A stretch of 64,000 nt of DNA from Tamarix chinensis (lineage: Eukaryota; Streptophyta; Magnoliopsida; Caryophyllales; Tamaricaceae). The position numbers and the translations under genes are program-made. The DNA is taken from the NCBI GenBank assembly GCA_030549775.1, contig CM060174.1, positions 71,179,466-71,243,465 of the forward strand, read 5' to 3'. This document shows, piece after piece, positions 23,073-36,065 of this stretch (the first letter of the stretch is position 1; every line of letters begins with the position of its first letter). The notes beneath the pieces were generated by a model, which did no database searches, was not told the DNA's origin, and saw nothing but the letters and a program-made list of their open reading frames with translations.

Positions 23073-24622
23073 GTCATACTAGATTAACTAAAGAATAAAT
23101 ATAACTCCAATAATTCTTTGACAATGATGTTTGTATATATTTTACTATTAATAATTTAAGCATATTTATGTTTATTTCTTTTTTGAAAAAAAATAATCCT
23201 TAAGAGTTTCAAGCACAATTATCTTTATTTCTTAAATTTTCAATTATCAAAACCATCTGTTCCATGCACTTCCAAAAATACATGATAACATTTTAATCCT
23301 TACACTTCCTTGAACTAATTTTAATTAGGTCAGAGAGGCTTAAGTTGTTTTAAAATTGTCATTTAGCCTACATATTGCATTTATATTTCTTGATTTATAA
23401 ATGAGGGGTAAATTTATAATTTTATTTTGGATGAGTATAGATAGGGATAAAAATATAGATATGATATGATGATCCAATATCTATGTTCATGCTGAAACTT
23501 AACTGATGCTTTTTTTAATCCACATTCATATATGTTTATTTATACCTAATTACTTACATTTACATATGTAATTTTCATATATTACCTACCCAAGTAGCCA
23601 AGTATAGTACGTTAAAATACTTACCGACCAACCACCAGATAGAGCTATAAATAAGTAAATCGAATTAAACCCTCTAAGCTTAAATTTGACTGGTTTAATA
23701 AATAAGTTGAAAGTTAAGGTTTGGACTCAACTTATTTATCAAAATGAACGAGTCGAATAGAATAGAGTTAAACTCATGAGATTAATGCTTAAATCAATCA
23801 TGAAATTTTTTGTTTCTTGTTTGGATTTAAATTGTTTAAGAAATGAAATTAAAACTAAGGTTCGAATTTGACGAATTTAACTGGTTTACAATCTGCTTGA
23901 CTCATTTAGTCGTGTAGAGAGACACACATGTGGTCAGGCAAGTACTATGCTTTTGAAAAGCCCTTCTGAAGGAGGGCCCAAAGTTCCACCCAGCTAAGCT
24001 AAGCTACATGATATACAGGAGTAGCTGAGAGGAGGAGAGTAGGAGACCCTGCTTTAGTTTTTCGACAACTATACTGACAATGACCGGTTATCATTGTAAC
24101 ATTTGAAAGAGGACAGGCCATAGTACATCGTTATTATTTAATTCCATAATATTATTAGTAATTTAGTGTTACCTTGCCAAAGGGTGCCACTAACTGTTGC
24201 AGCGCTGCAATCCTATCGCCTAGTCTTTCCTTCTTCACCTGCAAGGCCAGTCAGTTAAGAGCAACATCATATATGGAGAACAAATCCGCATGCATGGCAT
24301 GGCAACTAGTACGCGGCGTGCTAGAGATTAAACTCTCTCTACCTCAGTCTCATACTAGAATATGTGATTAATTATTATGTACTAATTATATGTATGCGCA
24401 CCTTAAATTGCGGACATGAAGCACGTGGCTCACACCGAGGTCTTTTGGATGGTGCAGGTTGAGGATGGACTCCCCTTGGCTCCACAACAATATTGGTTTT
24501 AGTGTTGCAGTGTCTCTTTGCTAATTCAAGCTCGCCATTATTGTTCAAGGATGAAAGCTTGACACAAACAGGAATATCAAAAAATAAAAATATAATATCA
24601 GTATACTCATGTGACTTGTGAG

Positions 24623-24675
<53 letters not shown>

Positions 24676-27108
24676 GAATTTGCAGAAAGAAAAGGAGAAA
24701 TAAAAATAAAAAATTGAAAAGTGAGAAAGACTTAAAGTTAGGAAAAAGATATATTTATTCAGTGATTAAAGCTGAACAGCATCATCCCTTTTGTAGGAAA
24801 AGGAGATCAGGGGGCCATTCCCCCGAGCCTCCACCCCCCCCCCTCTCTCTTTGTTTTTTTCCCCTTTTCCTAAATCTGGGTTTGTGGTTTCTAAATATCA
24901 AAAGACTTCGCTTTTTTATAGATAATTTTATATAAATTTCAAAAGGCTTTAAAAGAGTCATGGAGAGTAAACTCTTTTATCTTATCCGGTTTCTTCTAAA
25001 TCAAAACATATATATGAGCCAATCATAAATTTCATTAACCAAATTATATGAATTCCAAAAGTAATATATATATATATATATAGAAAGATAATGTAAAATT
25101 AGGGTGGAGACATAAATTCGCTATGCATGTGTATCAGTTTAGTGTTTAATAGGAAGGCATATGAAAGTAGATAAACATATATATGGTAGACATAGATACA
25201 AGTAACGATCCAACCTGGCCCCTAGTATGTATTATATTAACTGTTATCACACTAATTCTCCATCTGTCTATTCAGACTATTCCTTAATCAAAGCATTATT
25301 AATTATCTGATGATCAAATATTAGTCAGGGTAATTATTTACAGAAGAAGCAACTACTAATATATATGTATATATGTATTTTACAGTGATGAAATATTGGA
25401 GTATATATGATGATATCATTGGAAGCGTAAAATTTTGAGATGACAGATCATTGCATAAGAATATGTATAAAATTATAGCTAGATTGAATCGAATCCATAA
25501 TGGCTGAACAAGCAAGCAAGCACATCTCTCTAGCTAGCTAGTACTGACTAAGTAATTAATTTACAATATATAAGGAAGAGTGTAGGGATTACCCACATCA
25601 TCATCATGATCGTGATAATTTGGATTACTAGACTGCTTGATTTGATCGATAACAAATGAAGAAGAACCATCAACTTTGAACATAGCAAGACGATTAGTAT
25701 TACTATTATGTGAATAATTAGGCTGAAAGCTCGATGTCGCGGGCGAGAAGAGATCTAAAGCCTCCAAATTCAAATGCTCCACCATTGAGCTGCTGCGGCT
25801 AATTGGATGATTGTCGTTATTATTATTCTTCAAACTTGATATATTTACACTAGGATATATCTGACTGAGATACCCTCTGATAGGAGGCATGTCTGTTCCA
25901 AGATTAGGTTGAAACTGTCCACCACCTCCTCCACTACTACCAGCTGAGACACCAAAGTTTGAAGATAGTGTCTTGAGCAACACCTTTTCGCTTATAAGAT
26001 CATTAATATTGCTCATCTCGTCGTCGTCTTCCTCGTTTTTGTGGTGATGTTGATGGTGGTGGTGGTGCTGCTGCTGCTCCAGCTGCTGATCTTCATGCAA
26101 TGTTGTAAGTGAGGATGAATTGGAAGAAGAGTAGTTCAACAAGTCGGTGAACTTTGGAAAAAGGGAATTTCCTGAGAATTCATCATCTTCTTCCTTGATT
26201 TTTACAAGGTTTTGTTCCTGATTCATATCTGAGTTAGAGACGACCATGAAGGGGGAGGCATTGGTGCCGTTGGACCGAGGGAAGCTTTGCTGATACATGG
26301 AGTTAATGTTGAGAGAAGGAGGAGGAGGGGAGACTTGTTGGATGTCATTTTTCTGCTGATTTAGGTCTCTCAAGGGAACTAGAGATGAATTTGTATCAGT
26401 ACTACTGCCAGTAATCCTACAAAAAAATCATATGATTACAATTTTTAGTTACGCATGCATCTATATACAAAAAAAAAAACAAAAAAAAGAAGAAGAATTT
26501 CTATAAGAACTAAAAATATATTACTAACTTCTATATATATATATATATACACGCACATTTGCAACATCAATTATCTCAAAAATTAAACAAAAATAAAAGT
26601 TTATAGGACGTTTTTGTGACATAAACATGTGACCATATTAATTATATATGTTTTACACTAATTGAATGCATGATGGGCATGCTTGTAAGAATCAATAAGA
26701 ACTAGCTGTAGTTTTATCTAATTAGACATATAATTATTAAATTGATATATATAGATGGAGTAATATATATAGCATATACATATATGAAATTAGAAGGGGC
26801 CGGACAAGGGAAGGAACCCTTGTTGACTGGCTAGCTAGTAAAGAAAATGTTTACAATAATTAAATATTTAGAGAAAAAGAAGATCAATTAAGATAGGAAC
26901 TGATCAAGAAGGGTGAGAGCAAGAGAACTTACAAATGGAAATTAGGGGCCCAAAAAGCATGGCTGCTGCTCCCAACACTCAAGTATGGGCTGCTGGCTAA
27001 AGCAGAAGTAGTACAAGCAGAAGAAGAAGAAGAAGAAGACCCAACAAACTCATGATCGAATTGAAATAGCTGCAGATCATGGATGTGATGCAAATCTCTA
27101 GATTCCAT
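19944..27108 (-). CDS. Atypical bHLH transcription factor (bHLH113/114-like), seven exons
   Basis: A nuclear DNA-binding regulator by family. Coding exons (minus): 27108-26933, 26416-25597, 24557-24402, 24238-24173, 21671-21606, 20364-20302, 20147-19944. The frame stays open for 516 residues and all introns are GT-AG. The start MESRDLHHIHDLQLF is the first ATG after a GA-rich leader. Residues 1-332 are low-complexity, with Ser, Asn and His runs and PKFTDLLNYSS. The bHLH spans about residues 375-428: RPRCEPRASCPQFK, VKKERLGDRIAALQQLVAPF, GKTDTASVLMEAIGYIKFLQ. The tail has TLCVPYM and DLRSRGLCLVPLSCMSHITN, typical of this plant subfamily. The basic region lacks the Glu that contacts an E-box (Lys there), so DNA binding is probably non-canonical. 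The intron-2 donor (GTGGGT at 25596) is the least certain junction; phase and protein support it. The N-terminus is longer than I recall for the Arabidopsis relatives. Confidence 0.92.
22484..22787 (-). mobile_element. Cassandra TRIM solo LTR in intron 4 of the bHLH gene
   Basis: A 304-bp LTR, TGTAATACCC...GGTGTTACA on the minus strand, flanked by a perfect 5-bp duplication TCAAT (22479-22483, 22788-22792). It contains a 5S-rRNA-like segment (about 22631-22715): GAACTCCACAGTTAAGCGTG, then AGGATGGGTGGCCTC, matching the A-box and C-box parts of the plant 5S internal promoter. This 5S-derived LTR is the hallmark of Cassandra elements. It is in the same orientation as the host gene. The internal region and second LTR are absent, so it is a solo LTR. 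Confidence 0.88.
23011..23071. repeat. (ATT)n microsatellite in intron 4
   Basis: About 20 ATT triplets with a single interruption (TTGTT). Confidence 0.95.
24623..24674. repeat. (AAT)n microsatellite in intron 2
   Basis: About 17 perfect AAT triplets, roughly 65 bp upstream (in gene direction) of exon 3. Confidence 0.95.
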
Positions 27109-28626
27109 ATATAATTGCTCAGTAGTACTAATTAATGATGTAAATGAATTATTAAAGCATACTAATGCTTAGAGAATCCCAAGAACTAGAGAATAGAAAG
27201 TATACTTAATCAGAGCTAATCAAGATCTAATTAATTAGCCACCCTTTAATTCTCTCTCTCTCTCTCTCACTCTCTGACCATATATTTGTATGTATGTGTA
27301 TATATATATATATATATATATGCATCTCTATTCTTGATCTCTGATCAATAGCAAATTAATAAGATCCCTAGCTAGCTCGCACCTCTTTGCTTTGCTTTTT
27401 TATTACCTACTTTTACTTTGGTATATATGGCATCCATACTTCCCCTCTGTCTCCCCGCTGCTCTCTTTCTCTCTTAAAGCAGAAGCCATGTAAACAAAGA
27501 AAATGAATTATCACGTCTTCCATTGTTAAGCTATTATATGTAACTTCAACATCCTCCCTTGCGCGCCTCTCTCCCTCTCATCTCTCTGGTTATTTATTCA
27601 GCTCATGTCAGCCCAACTTTTTCCACAACTTTGAGGGGTTCAAAATAAAATAAGTGAGATAATAAGAAAGGGAAAGTGCAAACTATATGGCAATCACATA
27701 TTTTTTCATCTCCCCCTATCTCATGGCCCTTCTTCTATCAATTTTCTGCTTCCTTTTAATAATCTCTCTCTTGTGTATACGTGTGTGTGCGGAGAGGGAG
27801 GGAGAGGGGGCTAGCTGGCCTCTCTCTCTCACCTATTTTTTTAGGAAAAAAAAAAGAGAGTCTGCAATAACAGGAAGATGATGAAAATTCTGCTCTGCTA
27901 TGATTACAACACCTCCCCAACAACCTTCAATCCCAAGGCTTTCAAAACACTCAAGTGTGTGCGTGTGTGTGGAGAGGAATCATAACAGCGACCACTATGG
28001 TCCTCTCTATTTCTATCTTACACACACACAAGGACATGATCAGATCCCTTATATATATGGGATGATACATGTCGTCATATTTGGTCGAGCTTATTTATAT
28101 TGTTATATTTTATGATCATCACAATTAACATCATTTATTAATGGGTTTATTATTGACAAATAAAGAAAACGTTGGGCTTATTCGAAATGAACTCCGTTAA
28201 AATGAATAAGAAAATGGAATATATTTCTAATTCCAAAATATTATAATTCTATTTCTATTGTTTGGAATTCAATAAAAATACACTACTATTTTAATTTTAT
28301 TTTTTGCTTTATTGAATATTTTAGTAAATAATTCTTATTTTTATTTACTTTATTTTTTTTTATTAAATTATGTAAAATGAATGTTAGTCAATTCCCAACT
28401 ATTCCTTATGTGAAACAATGTAAGCAACTCATAATATTAAGTCAAATAATCAAGGGTAATGTAAAAACTAAAATTACAAACATAGAACAAGCTTATATTA
28501 TTACACAAATTAAAATGGAGGCATAACCTATTAATATGAGATCAAGGGTGTATATGTAACTATATTGATCCACAAGTCACATTTGGGTCTAAAGCTATTA
28601 GGCATATATTCAAACTCATTTAGGTA
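27109..28626 (-). promoter_or_regulatory. Upstream region of the bHLH gene
   Basis: It lies between the start codon and the next transposon. A (CT)n run at 27251-27268 reads GAGA on the gene strand and would lie in the 5' UTR. A (TA)n run at 27299-27321 is a plausible TATA region about 200 bp before the ATG. Further CT-rich tracts occur near 27440-27480 and 27560-27590. I see no convincing gene; the short frames near 27687 and 27900 (plus) are low-complexity. Confidence 0.45.
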
Positions 28627-29379
28627 TATATTATAACACTCCCATTTTTACTACTAAAATTTTTTATTTTATGGAAGCATTAATTAAAAAATTAATTGGT
28701 GTTACCGTCACACTCAGTATAAGTCTGGCATCCTCTACCATTGTTATACTAAATCCTAAGGCTAAAATATTACTTTACTTAAATAACATTTATAACGAAG
28801 GCAAGATAGAAATTTCATTACAAATTATGTTGTCCTGATAAATACAAAAAGATCAATCAAAGAGTTGCAATATAACATAACAAAGGGAAATAGAAAGGGA
28901 CTTAAGAGTCCACGAAATATCCGGATCAAAAAATGTCGGGGCGAATAATGGATAATCCTAACTCTTAACCCTCTATAGAAGCCATCAAGCCGAACCGTCA
29001 AAGTACTCCTACAGAGTTATCACTACCCATTGAATATGTAGGGGACCATGAAATAGAACCCGTTAATACTATGATACTGAATAACCCTTTATACCAATTT
29101 AATATGAAAAACCAGCATAGAACACATGTAAGGAATACAAGTAACATAATATAAGACATATACATACACATACGATGATCGAGTTACAATAATCATTTAG
29201 ATAATCAACTTCCATCAAGGTCATGTACTACTTATATTCATATGTCTAAAACCATGGAAAGCTTACCAAACGAACATACCAAAGATGCTCTCAAAAGTAA
29301 TAATTAGAATCCAAACTACAACATAAAAATCATAACATTTACAACATAACTCCTACCTCAGCATCAATCCCAACCAAAT

Positions 29380-29625
29380 TCATAACATCATAGGTATGCT
29401 ATAACAAATCCATAACATCACAGGTATACTTACAGGTATAATATAATAAAATATATAACATCATAGGTATACTTATAGGTACAATATAATAAAATACATA
29501 GCATCACAAATATGCTAACAGGTATAATATAATAAAATGCATAACATCCCAAATATACTTATAGGTACAATATAATAAAATACATAACATCATAGGTATA
29601 CTTACAGATATAATACCAACACAGG
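29380..29625. repeat. Tandem repeat, about 50-55 bp units
   Basis: About five units built on CATAACATCATAGGTATACTTACAGGTATAATATAATAAAATA-like sequence, with small substitutions. It lies inside the minus-strand LTR just left of the nested insertion. It has no reading frame. Confidence 0.75.
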
Positions 29626-29717
29626 TAGGCACAAAGGTTGCTACCGAAACCATAGGTATGTACAAAGGCTACTACCCAAAACTATAGGTAGGCACGAAAG
29701 CTACTACCAAGACCAAT

Positions 29718-32590
29718 TGTAATACCCAAAAAATTTACTTAACCTATTCCCGCATCATTAGCCCTAATTTGACTCCAATCTCAATAAATATTATTGTTTT
29801 CCTTAACCAAATTTCTTAATCCTAAAACTTTAACCAAAAATCGAAACCAAAACCCGCTAAAATTTCCGCTAATCTAAATTATTTGGCTAATCCCAAAATT
29901 CTTAACCTAATCTTAATTCCCTAAACTTTATTTTTATTTCTCCTTTTCTTTTCTTCCTTTATTATCTTCTCTTCCTTTTTCTTTTTTTTCTTTTCTCTTC
30001 TTCTCTTTGACGAAATCTTTTGGCATGAGAAGTTTTGCTTCTACCGCACATGCACCATCACTATCACCTGTCAGCCCTGCCATCCCTCATGCATATCTTC
30101 TTACCAACCTGCCATCCTTCCTCTTCTTTCTTCTCCCTACCTTCTCCTCTCTTACACGTCTCCTTCTCCATCATCACCCCTTGTGCCTTTGCTTGACTCC
30201 CATCCATCTCAAACCATCACCATCCCCCTGTCCTTTTCTTTCTTCCTTCTTTTTCTCGGCATATTTTCCTTCATCATTATTGTCGTCACTTCTCTACTTG
30301 TTTCTCCTCCTAAGCACGCCATCTACTAGTATAAATACCCCTCCAACCCTCTATTTTATTATCACCCATCAGCTCCCTGACCTTCTCCTCTTTTTTCATC
30401 TCCTTTCTCCTTCTTCTTCCTCCTTCTTCCTTGTTTTCAGTATTCGCACCACTAAATCCACCACTCAAGCCACCACTAGCTGCTCTTTAGCCAATGGACC
30501 AACCACCAGGGTCGCCCCGACCTCCCCCCTGGCCGTCGCCGGCCATCACCACCGACCATCGCCTCTTTTCCCTTCTTTTTCCCCTTAATCATTGTAGAGT
30601 TTAAGAGTGCACGACCTATTCATGGCCGTGCGAACACTCAGATACCCAGCTACACAGCCATGCAACCCCTACACCATCTGACCATGCATAATTTTTCCTC
30701 TCGACCTAATTCTGCACAGTCATGAAACTTTTGCGGTGCCTGGCCATGCAATTTCTTTTCTCTCAACCTGTTGTGCTCTAGTGTTGCACAACTATGCAAC
30801 TTTTGCGCCAACTGTCAGTGCAACTTTTTTCTTGGCCATGCACCCTTATTTTCACTCCAAATCTTGTCCAAACACCACCAAAATTTAACCATAGCTCCAC
30901 CACACATATTTCTATGTTTCCATACAATTCAAGTTTCCATTCGACTTTGGTAAACTCCATTTTTACCCTTCTCTGCCATAATCTCCCTCTTGATTTTTAA
31001 CCTCTGATCCTAATCATATTTTATCTTATTTCATAAGTGATTTTTCTATTGATCTCGGAGGAAGTATAGGATTTATGTGCATAGAGTCTGGTGTCCTTGT
31101 CAGTAAGGATACATGTCATAGCTAGGGTTTTATGTGCTCCTTGTATTTTTCTTGTATTTTTTATGTATACTTTTGTTTTGAATATGTTGTATTTAATAAT
31201 TTAATTATGGAAATGCTATGAGATGATGTTTTTGGGAGTAATGAAATTATGTAGGTACATGTTGGGTATAATATTGGTTAAAAAATATCTATGGGAAACT
31301 AAGGATATGTACTTCGGATAATAAGTGGAAATGTACATGTATGGTTTGGCTTTTATAAAGATTTGGGAGAATAAGATTATCTTGATTACCCTTAAGGTAT
31401 TATAGTCATTTGAGGATAATTTTGTATTCATACTTATATGTTTAATTGTATGCCTTGAGTTTGGCATGATAATATACAATCAACTCTAAATAAGATATTA
31501 ATCATGTAAAGTGAAAGATCACTTGGGTTGGGCCGAGGTGTTTATATGGCTTCGTTCCACCGGATAATAATAGTGGCTCGGGTGTGTTGTCCCCGAGAGG
31601 TGCTCCAGCCCGTTCTACTAGATTAAGAATAGTGGGGTCCCATACTCAATGTGAATAAAATTACAATTAAGAGTTAAAGTATAAATGAAAATATACTAAT
31701 CATTCAAAGTGAAAGACTATGTGAGTTAGGACCGAGTTGTTGAGTCCATTCCACCGGATAATAATAGTGGCTTAGGTGTCTTATCCCTATGATGTGCTTC
31801 AAACCGTTACACCGGTGTAATAAATAGTGGCTTCGGAATACTTTTACTCTAAGAGGTATTGGATCTATTCCACTGGATAATAATAGTGGCTCGGGTGTCT
31901 TGTCCCCAAGAGGTGTTTCAAACGATTCCACTGGTTTAAGAATAGTGGAGTTGCTGAACTCAACGTAAATAAAAGATGTAAAATATGGTATATCTAATGA
32001 AAGACCTAGAATCATTACTTATCTGGCTTTCTTCTATTTGTGCATGTATGATTTGATTATAATAATTTTTGTATTATGTGTAATCTTGCTTGAGTGTACC
32101 ATTACTTTGCTTAGTACGTAGCATATTGATCATCCGTTTCATTGGTGATACTCAATCCAATGAGTAGACAACACAGATGTTTATGTGTTGGGCAATGAGG
32201 ACCAAATTGATGATTTCGCAGCTTTTGATGCAATATATATGGAGGAGTGGTTCATTCATATCAAGGTTGGGCATAGAGTCATTTTATTCGGATGATAGTT
32301 TTTACCCGGATACCTTTTTGGATTCTTAGTTCCATGTGATTCATTTTTTTTTGTTATATTTTGATAATGTAATTGGAGTTAATCTCCAAACATTTATTTA
32401 ATGTATAAAAAGGTTGTCTCATCTTTTTCTAATCATGTTTGAAATTTTCTAATTGTTTTTACCTTGTGATTGACGTAAGGATGGTGGGGTAAGCCAAACT
32501 TATGTCAATTACAGCGATAATACCCAAATATTTGATTATACGCTTTTGCTTTAAATTAAATTTTTCAGTAGTAAATTTGGGAGTGTTACA
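29718..32590 (+). mobile_element. Nested solo Gypsy LTR (plus), TSD CCAAT
   Basis: It starts TGTAATACCCAAAAAATTTA and ends AAATTTGGGAGTGTTACA. It is flanked by CCAAT at 29713-29717 and 32591-32595. It is a 2,873-bp LTR with no internal domain, inserted into the opposite-strand LTR above. It has a pyrimidine-rich leader, a TATA box TATAAATA at 30330-30337 and the CCACCGG array (31553-31950). The frame at 30007-30588 is a Ser/Pro/Leu-rich product of this leader and is not called. Confidence 0.9.
31553..31950 (+). repeat. CCACCGGATAATAATAGTGG array in nested LTR
   Basis: Six units with CCAC(C/T)GGNNNAANAATAGTGG, spaced with GCTCGGGTGTCTTGTCCC-like linkers. The CCAC and GTGG ends pair as a short stem. 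It is the same kind of array as at 7376-7735 and 16010-16335, although this LTR is otherwise divergent. Confidence 0.7.
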
Positions 32591-35285
32591 CCAATCCAAT
32601 ATCCAATAAAAATCATTCCAATCAAATCATATCATTTTTATTTTTATTTACTCGAGGGGGATACAATAATAACCTAGGGACATAAAATTACTAGTTATAC
32701 CAGTGCACAAGCATCACGGTATCCTCCCAACCATCCAACCCAAAGGCATAACAACACTCTAATCATACTAATGCATAAGGAACACAGTACCCTCCTCACC
32801 TTGGATACCTAATCCTTAAGTATTGATACTTCCTATAAGGTCCATAGAACACCTACAGAGTATACTAGGGCCTTACTGGGGATAATTGACACACCAGAAA
32901 ACCAAACAAATCGAGGACTCCTACCTCATCTCTAGGGTAGCTACCCCTCGAGAGAAACCATTCACAAACTCGAGGTCTTTCACTTTACATATTAGTATTT
33001 TATAAGGTGATCATGGATAACACATATTGCACAATTATTCTCATTTCCATACTTATCCATTTTTTCTTTATTTCTAATTATCCAAGTCAACCCTAAGGTT
33101 AATGGTCCAAAATGAGGTCAATGTCAATACTAAGGTCAACCTATTAAAAGTCTAAGGCCATCCTATGCCGAATTATTCATATTTAGGCACATTAGTTTAA
33201 AATAACCAAAATGCCCCTAAGACCAATAATTATCAAATTATCATCCATTTAAATACTAAATCCATTTTATTTATCAATTTGTCATGAAAAGGCTAAAAAA
33301 AATCATTTCATTATTTATTATACAATTTAAGTTATTAGCTATGTCGAAAGACTATTTTGCCCTTACACTTGTTTTTGCATACAAAACCCTATCATACACC
33401 TTTAAAACGTACAAAAAACATGATTGCATAATCAATAACAAATAATACATATTAGACATGATTTTTTGGATAAAATCATAATACACTAAAATGACTAAAT
33501 TGCCCCTAAAGCACACATCCATAATTATATCTAAGCATGCTCACCCTATTATTTTACACATACTTATCACAAAAAATATTTTTTAGTCATTAGAATTATT
33601 TTAATCATAATTTAGTACTCAAAATGTTTTACATTAGATAATATGCTCGTTTTACCAATTTTTATGATAATAATAATTAACATATAATTATATTGTAATA
33701 AATCATGCTTAACATATTTTCATACAACAAAAATCCTAATGTGCTATCACAAAATATTTATCATTTTAGTAGGGTATAATCGTTACCTGAATTACAACAA
33801 AACGTAAAATTAGCAGTATCCGCTAAAAATTATTAGGTTCTACTAATAAAATTTTGTATCTAAAAATAACACCACAATTACTGAGTTAATATCTATCAGG
33901 TAAAATATTTATTATAATATAAAAATATTTATTTTTATAAAATTACCAAATTACCCTTACAGTTAATATGGGTACCAAAATTTATTAACACCACACACAA
34001 CTCACGCTGCATAGCAGCATAAGCCATGCACGCAGAGAAGGGGCTGGGGTGGTTGAGGCAGTGAGAGATGGAAGCGAGCGATGGAGATGGTTGGACTGGG
34101 CAACGGAGCTATAGGTGAGGTCTCGCTATGGGAAGGGTGGAGGTGGTGCTGCAAGGTTGGTGTGGTATGGGCTGGCTGCGCTAGATGGCTCGATAGTGAT
34201 GGTTTAGTTGACTTGAAGGGGTAGTGCAAAGGGGGTGGTGATGTAGGGCTACTAGGTGGTGATGATGGCTGGTAGTGGGAGGCAGAAAGAGGGGAAAGGG
34301 TTACTGGGATGGTGGTGTAGTGGTGCCATCAAGGGGGTTGGTCAGGGTTGGGAGTCCAAACAATAAAGAGAAGGAGGAAGGGGTTGGGTGCATAAGAAGA
34401 GGGATGGATAGGGCTATGGGTGAGGATGGGGAGATGGTGTGTTAGGGTGATGGGAAGTTGTTGGAAGGATGGTGTGCAGGCTGTGGTGGTGTGGGTTGGT
34501 TATGGCACTACTTGGTGATGCTATAGGAGAAGGAGAAAGAAGAGGGGGAAGGGTAGAGATGGTTGTCTGCTAGGATGGTGCTGCAGAGGCTATGGTGGAT
34601 GGTGATGGTCGGGGTGTTGCAGTGGGGAGGGGAGCTGGGTGTTTCGCTAGAGGTTGTGGGATGCGACGAGTTGGTGTGTATGTATAAGGTAGGAGGGTTG
34701 TTTGGGTGTTGCATGCGTGTGTATGTATATAATGCAGGGGGTGGGTTTGGCTCTGGGAAGGGTGTTACATGCGTGTGTAGTGCGTATATGTATACAAAAA
34801 ATGCAGAAGGTGCTGAGATGAGGTGATGGGTTGAGTGAAGTGAGGAAATGAGGGAGACAGGGAGAGAGATTTGGGGGAGGTAGAGTAGAAAATAGCTATT
34901 TTAATTTTTTTTATTTTAAATTTAGTTTAGGTAGATTAGGGTACCGGATGGAAAAAATAATCCGGGGAAAATAATTCGTATTTTGACATGTTTAATGGAA
35001 CGAAAAAAGATAAAATAATCAGGAATAAATTTTATGGATTTATTTTGGGTTACAAGGCAAGGTTATTAATAACATAATTATGATAAGATTTATGGGTATA
35101 AACTAGGATTAAAATTAATAGTCCAATTTCTATCAAATCTTAACCTAATTAAATTTATATCTAAACCATCGTAATAATACGAATAATAATAACACGTTTA
35201 ATATTAAACTTTCTAAAATAATAATTATAAATAATCACACATAATTATTAATTACAATTAGGGTTCCTGAAAATGGGATATTACA

Positions 35286-35544
35286 TATATAGACCTTAAT
35301 TTGATCTAGATATGCTATAATCAAATGAGATATTTATGACAAATATAGGTCGACTCCAAAACATATTATCATCCGTACTCACCACAACTCTATCAATACC
35401 CCTCGTATGTACTCATTGCCTACTCAAAGTTACACCCTCGATGAATGACCCTCCTAAGTGAGCAATGAAAAAGGGAAACTGATAATTGAATGATTCACCT
35501 CAAGTGTTAAAAAGTGGATATGAGGATATCAATAAGACGAGGTG
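35286..35544. other. Spacer between two LTRs
   Basis: Begins with the TATAT duplication and ends at the next LTR terminus. Mixed sequence; nothing recognised. Confidence 0.4.
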
Positions 35545-36065
35545 TGTAACACCCCAAAATATACTATTAATTTTTTTTTCAAGTAGAAGCATAATTATAA
35601 AGTATTAGGTGTCAATGCCACATTTAATATAGAAGAGATCTCCCTATACTGAAACTGAAACTATACTGGTTACAAGGTTAAAAGTAACTCATATACATTG
35701 CTCATGCATAAAAAAACTTGATCCCACATGATATGAGATATAAAACAATTGAAATCTCAAACATAAGCAAGCAAAGTAGATAAAATAGCATAAGGATTTA
35801 TAATGTAACGCGAGAACAGAGTAATATAGAGGTTAACTCCGAAAGGGAAATAGTAGAGAAGAAAGGAGAAAGATATAGTGGAACTAAGAGAGTTCACAAG
35901 AGAAACCTAGTAAAGCTAGGGACACAAATTACAACTCTTTATTCCCAAAGCCCAAGGCAACACTACTCCACATGCAAGCTCAAGACAACATAATCAACTT
36001 CAATACCCACGACACATTCAAGAATCATCTGGGCATAGAATGAGCAAGTGACAACCTATCCTAAA

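Larger units (their letters stand above)
28632..35285 (-). mobile_element. Solo Gypsy LTR (minus) with nested LTR, TSD TATAT
   Basis: On the minus strand it starts TGTAATATCCCATTTTC at 35285 and ends GGGAGTGTTATA at 28632. It is flanked by TATAT on both sides (28627-28631, 35286-35290). Without the nested element (29718-32590 and one TSD copy) it is about 3.78 kb. It has no internal domain. Its downstream half carries the terminal module (28702-28760), a decayed hairpin near 29050 and a tandem repeat (29380-29625). The leader half (34000-34900) is G-rich on the plus strand. Its last bases TATA, where the family has TACA, show some decay. Confidence 0.85.

Noticed and set aside
27687..28115. 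Two short plus-strand frames upstream of the bHLH gene
   Set aside because: Short and low-complexity, in a CT-rich promoter-like region; no homology seen.
30007..30588. 193-codon open frame on the plus strand
   Set aside because: It lies wholly in the pyrimidine-rich leader of the solo LTR at 29718-32590. The product is Ser/Pro/Leu low-complexity with no motif.
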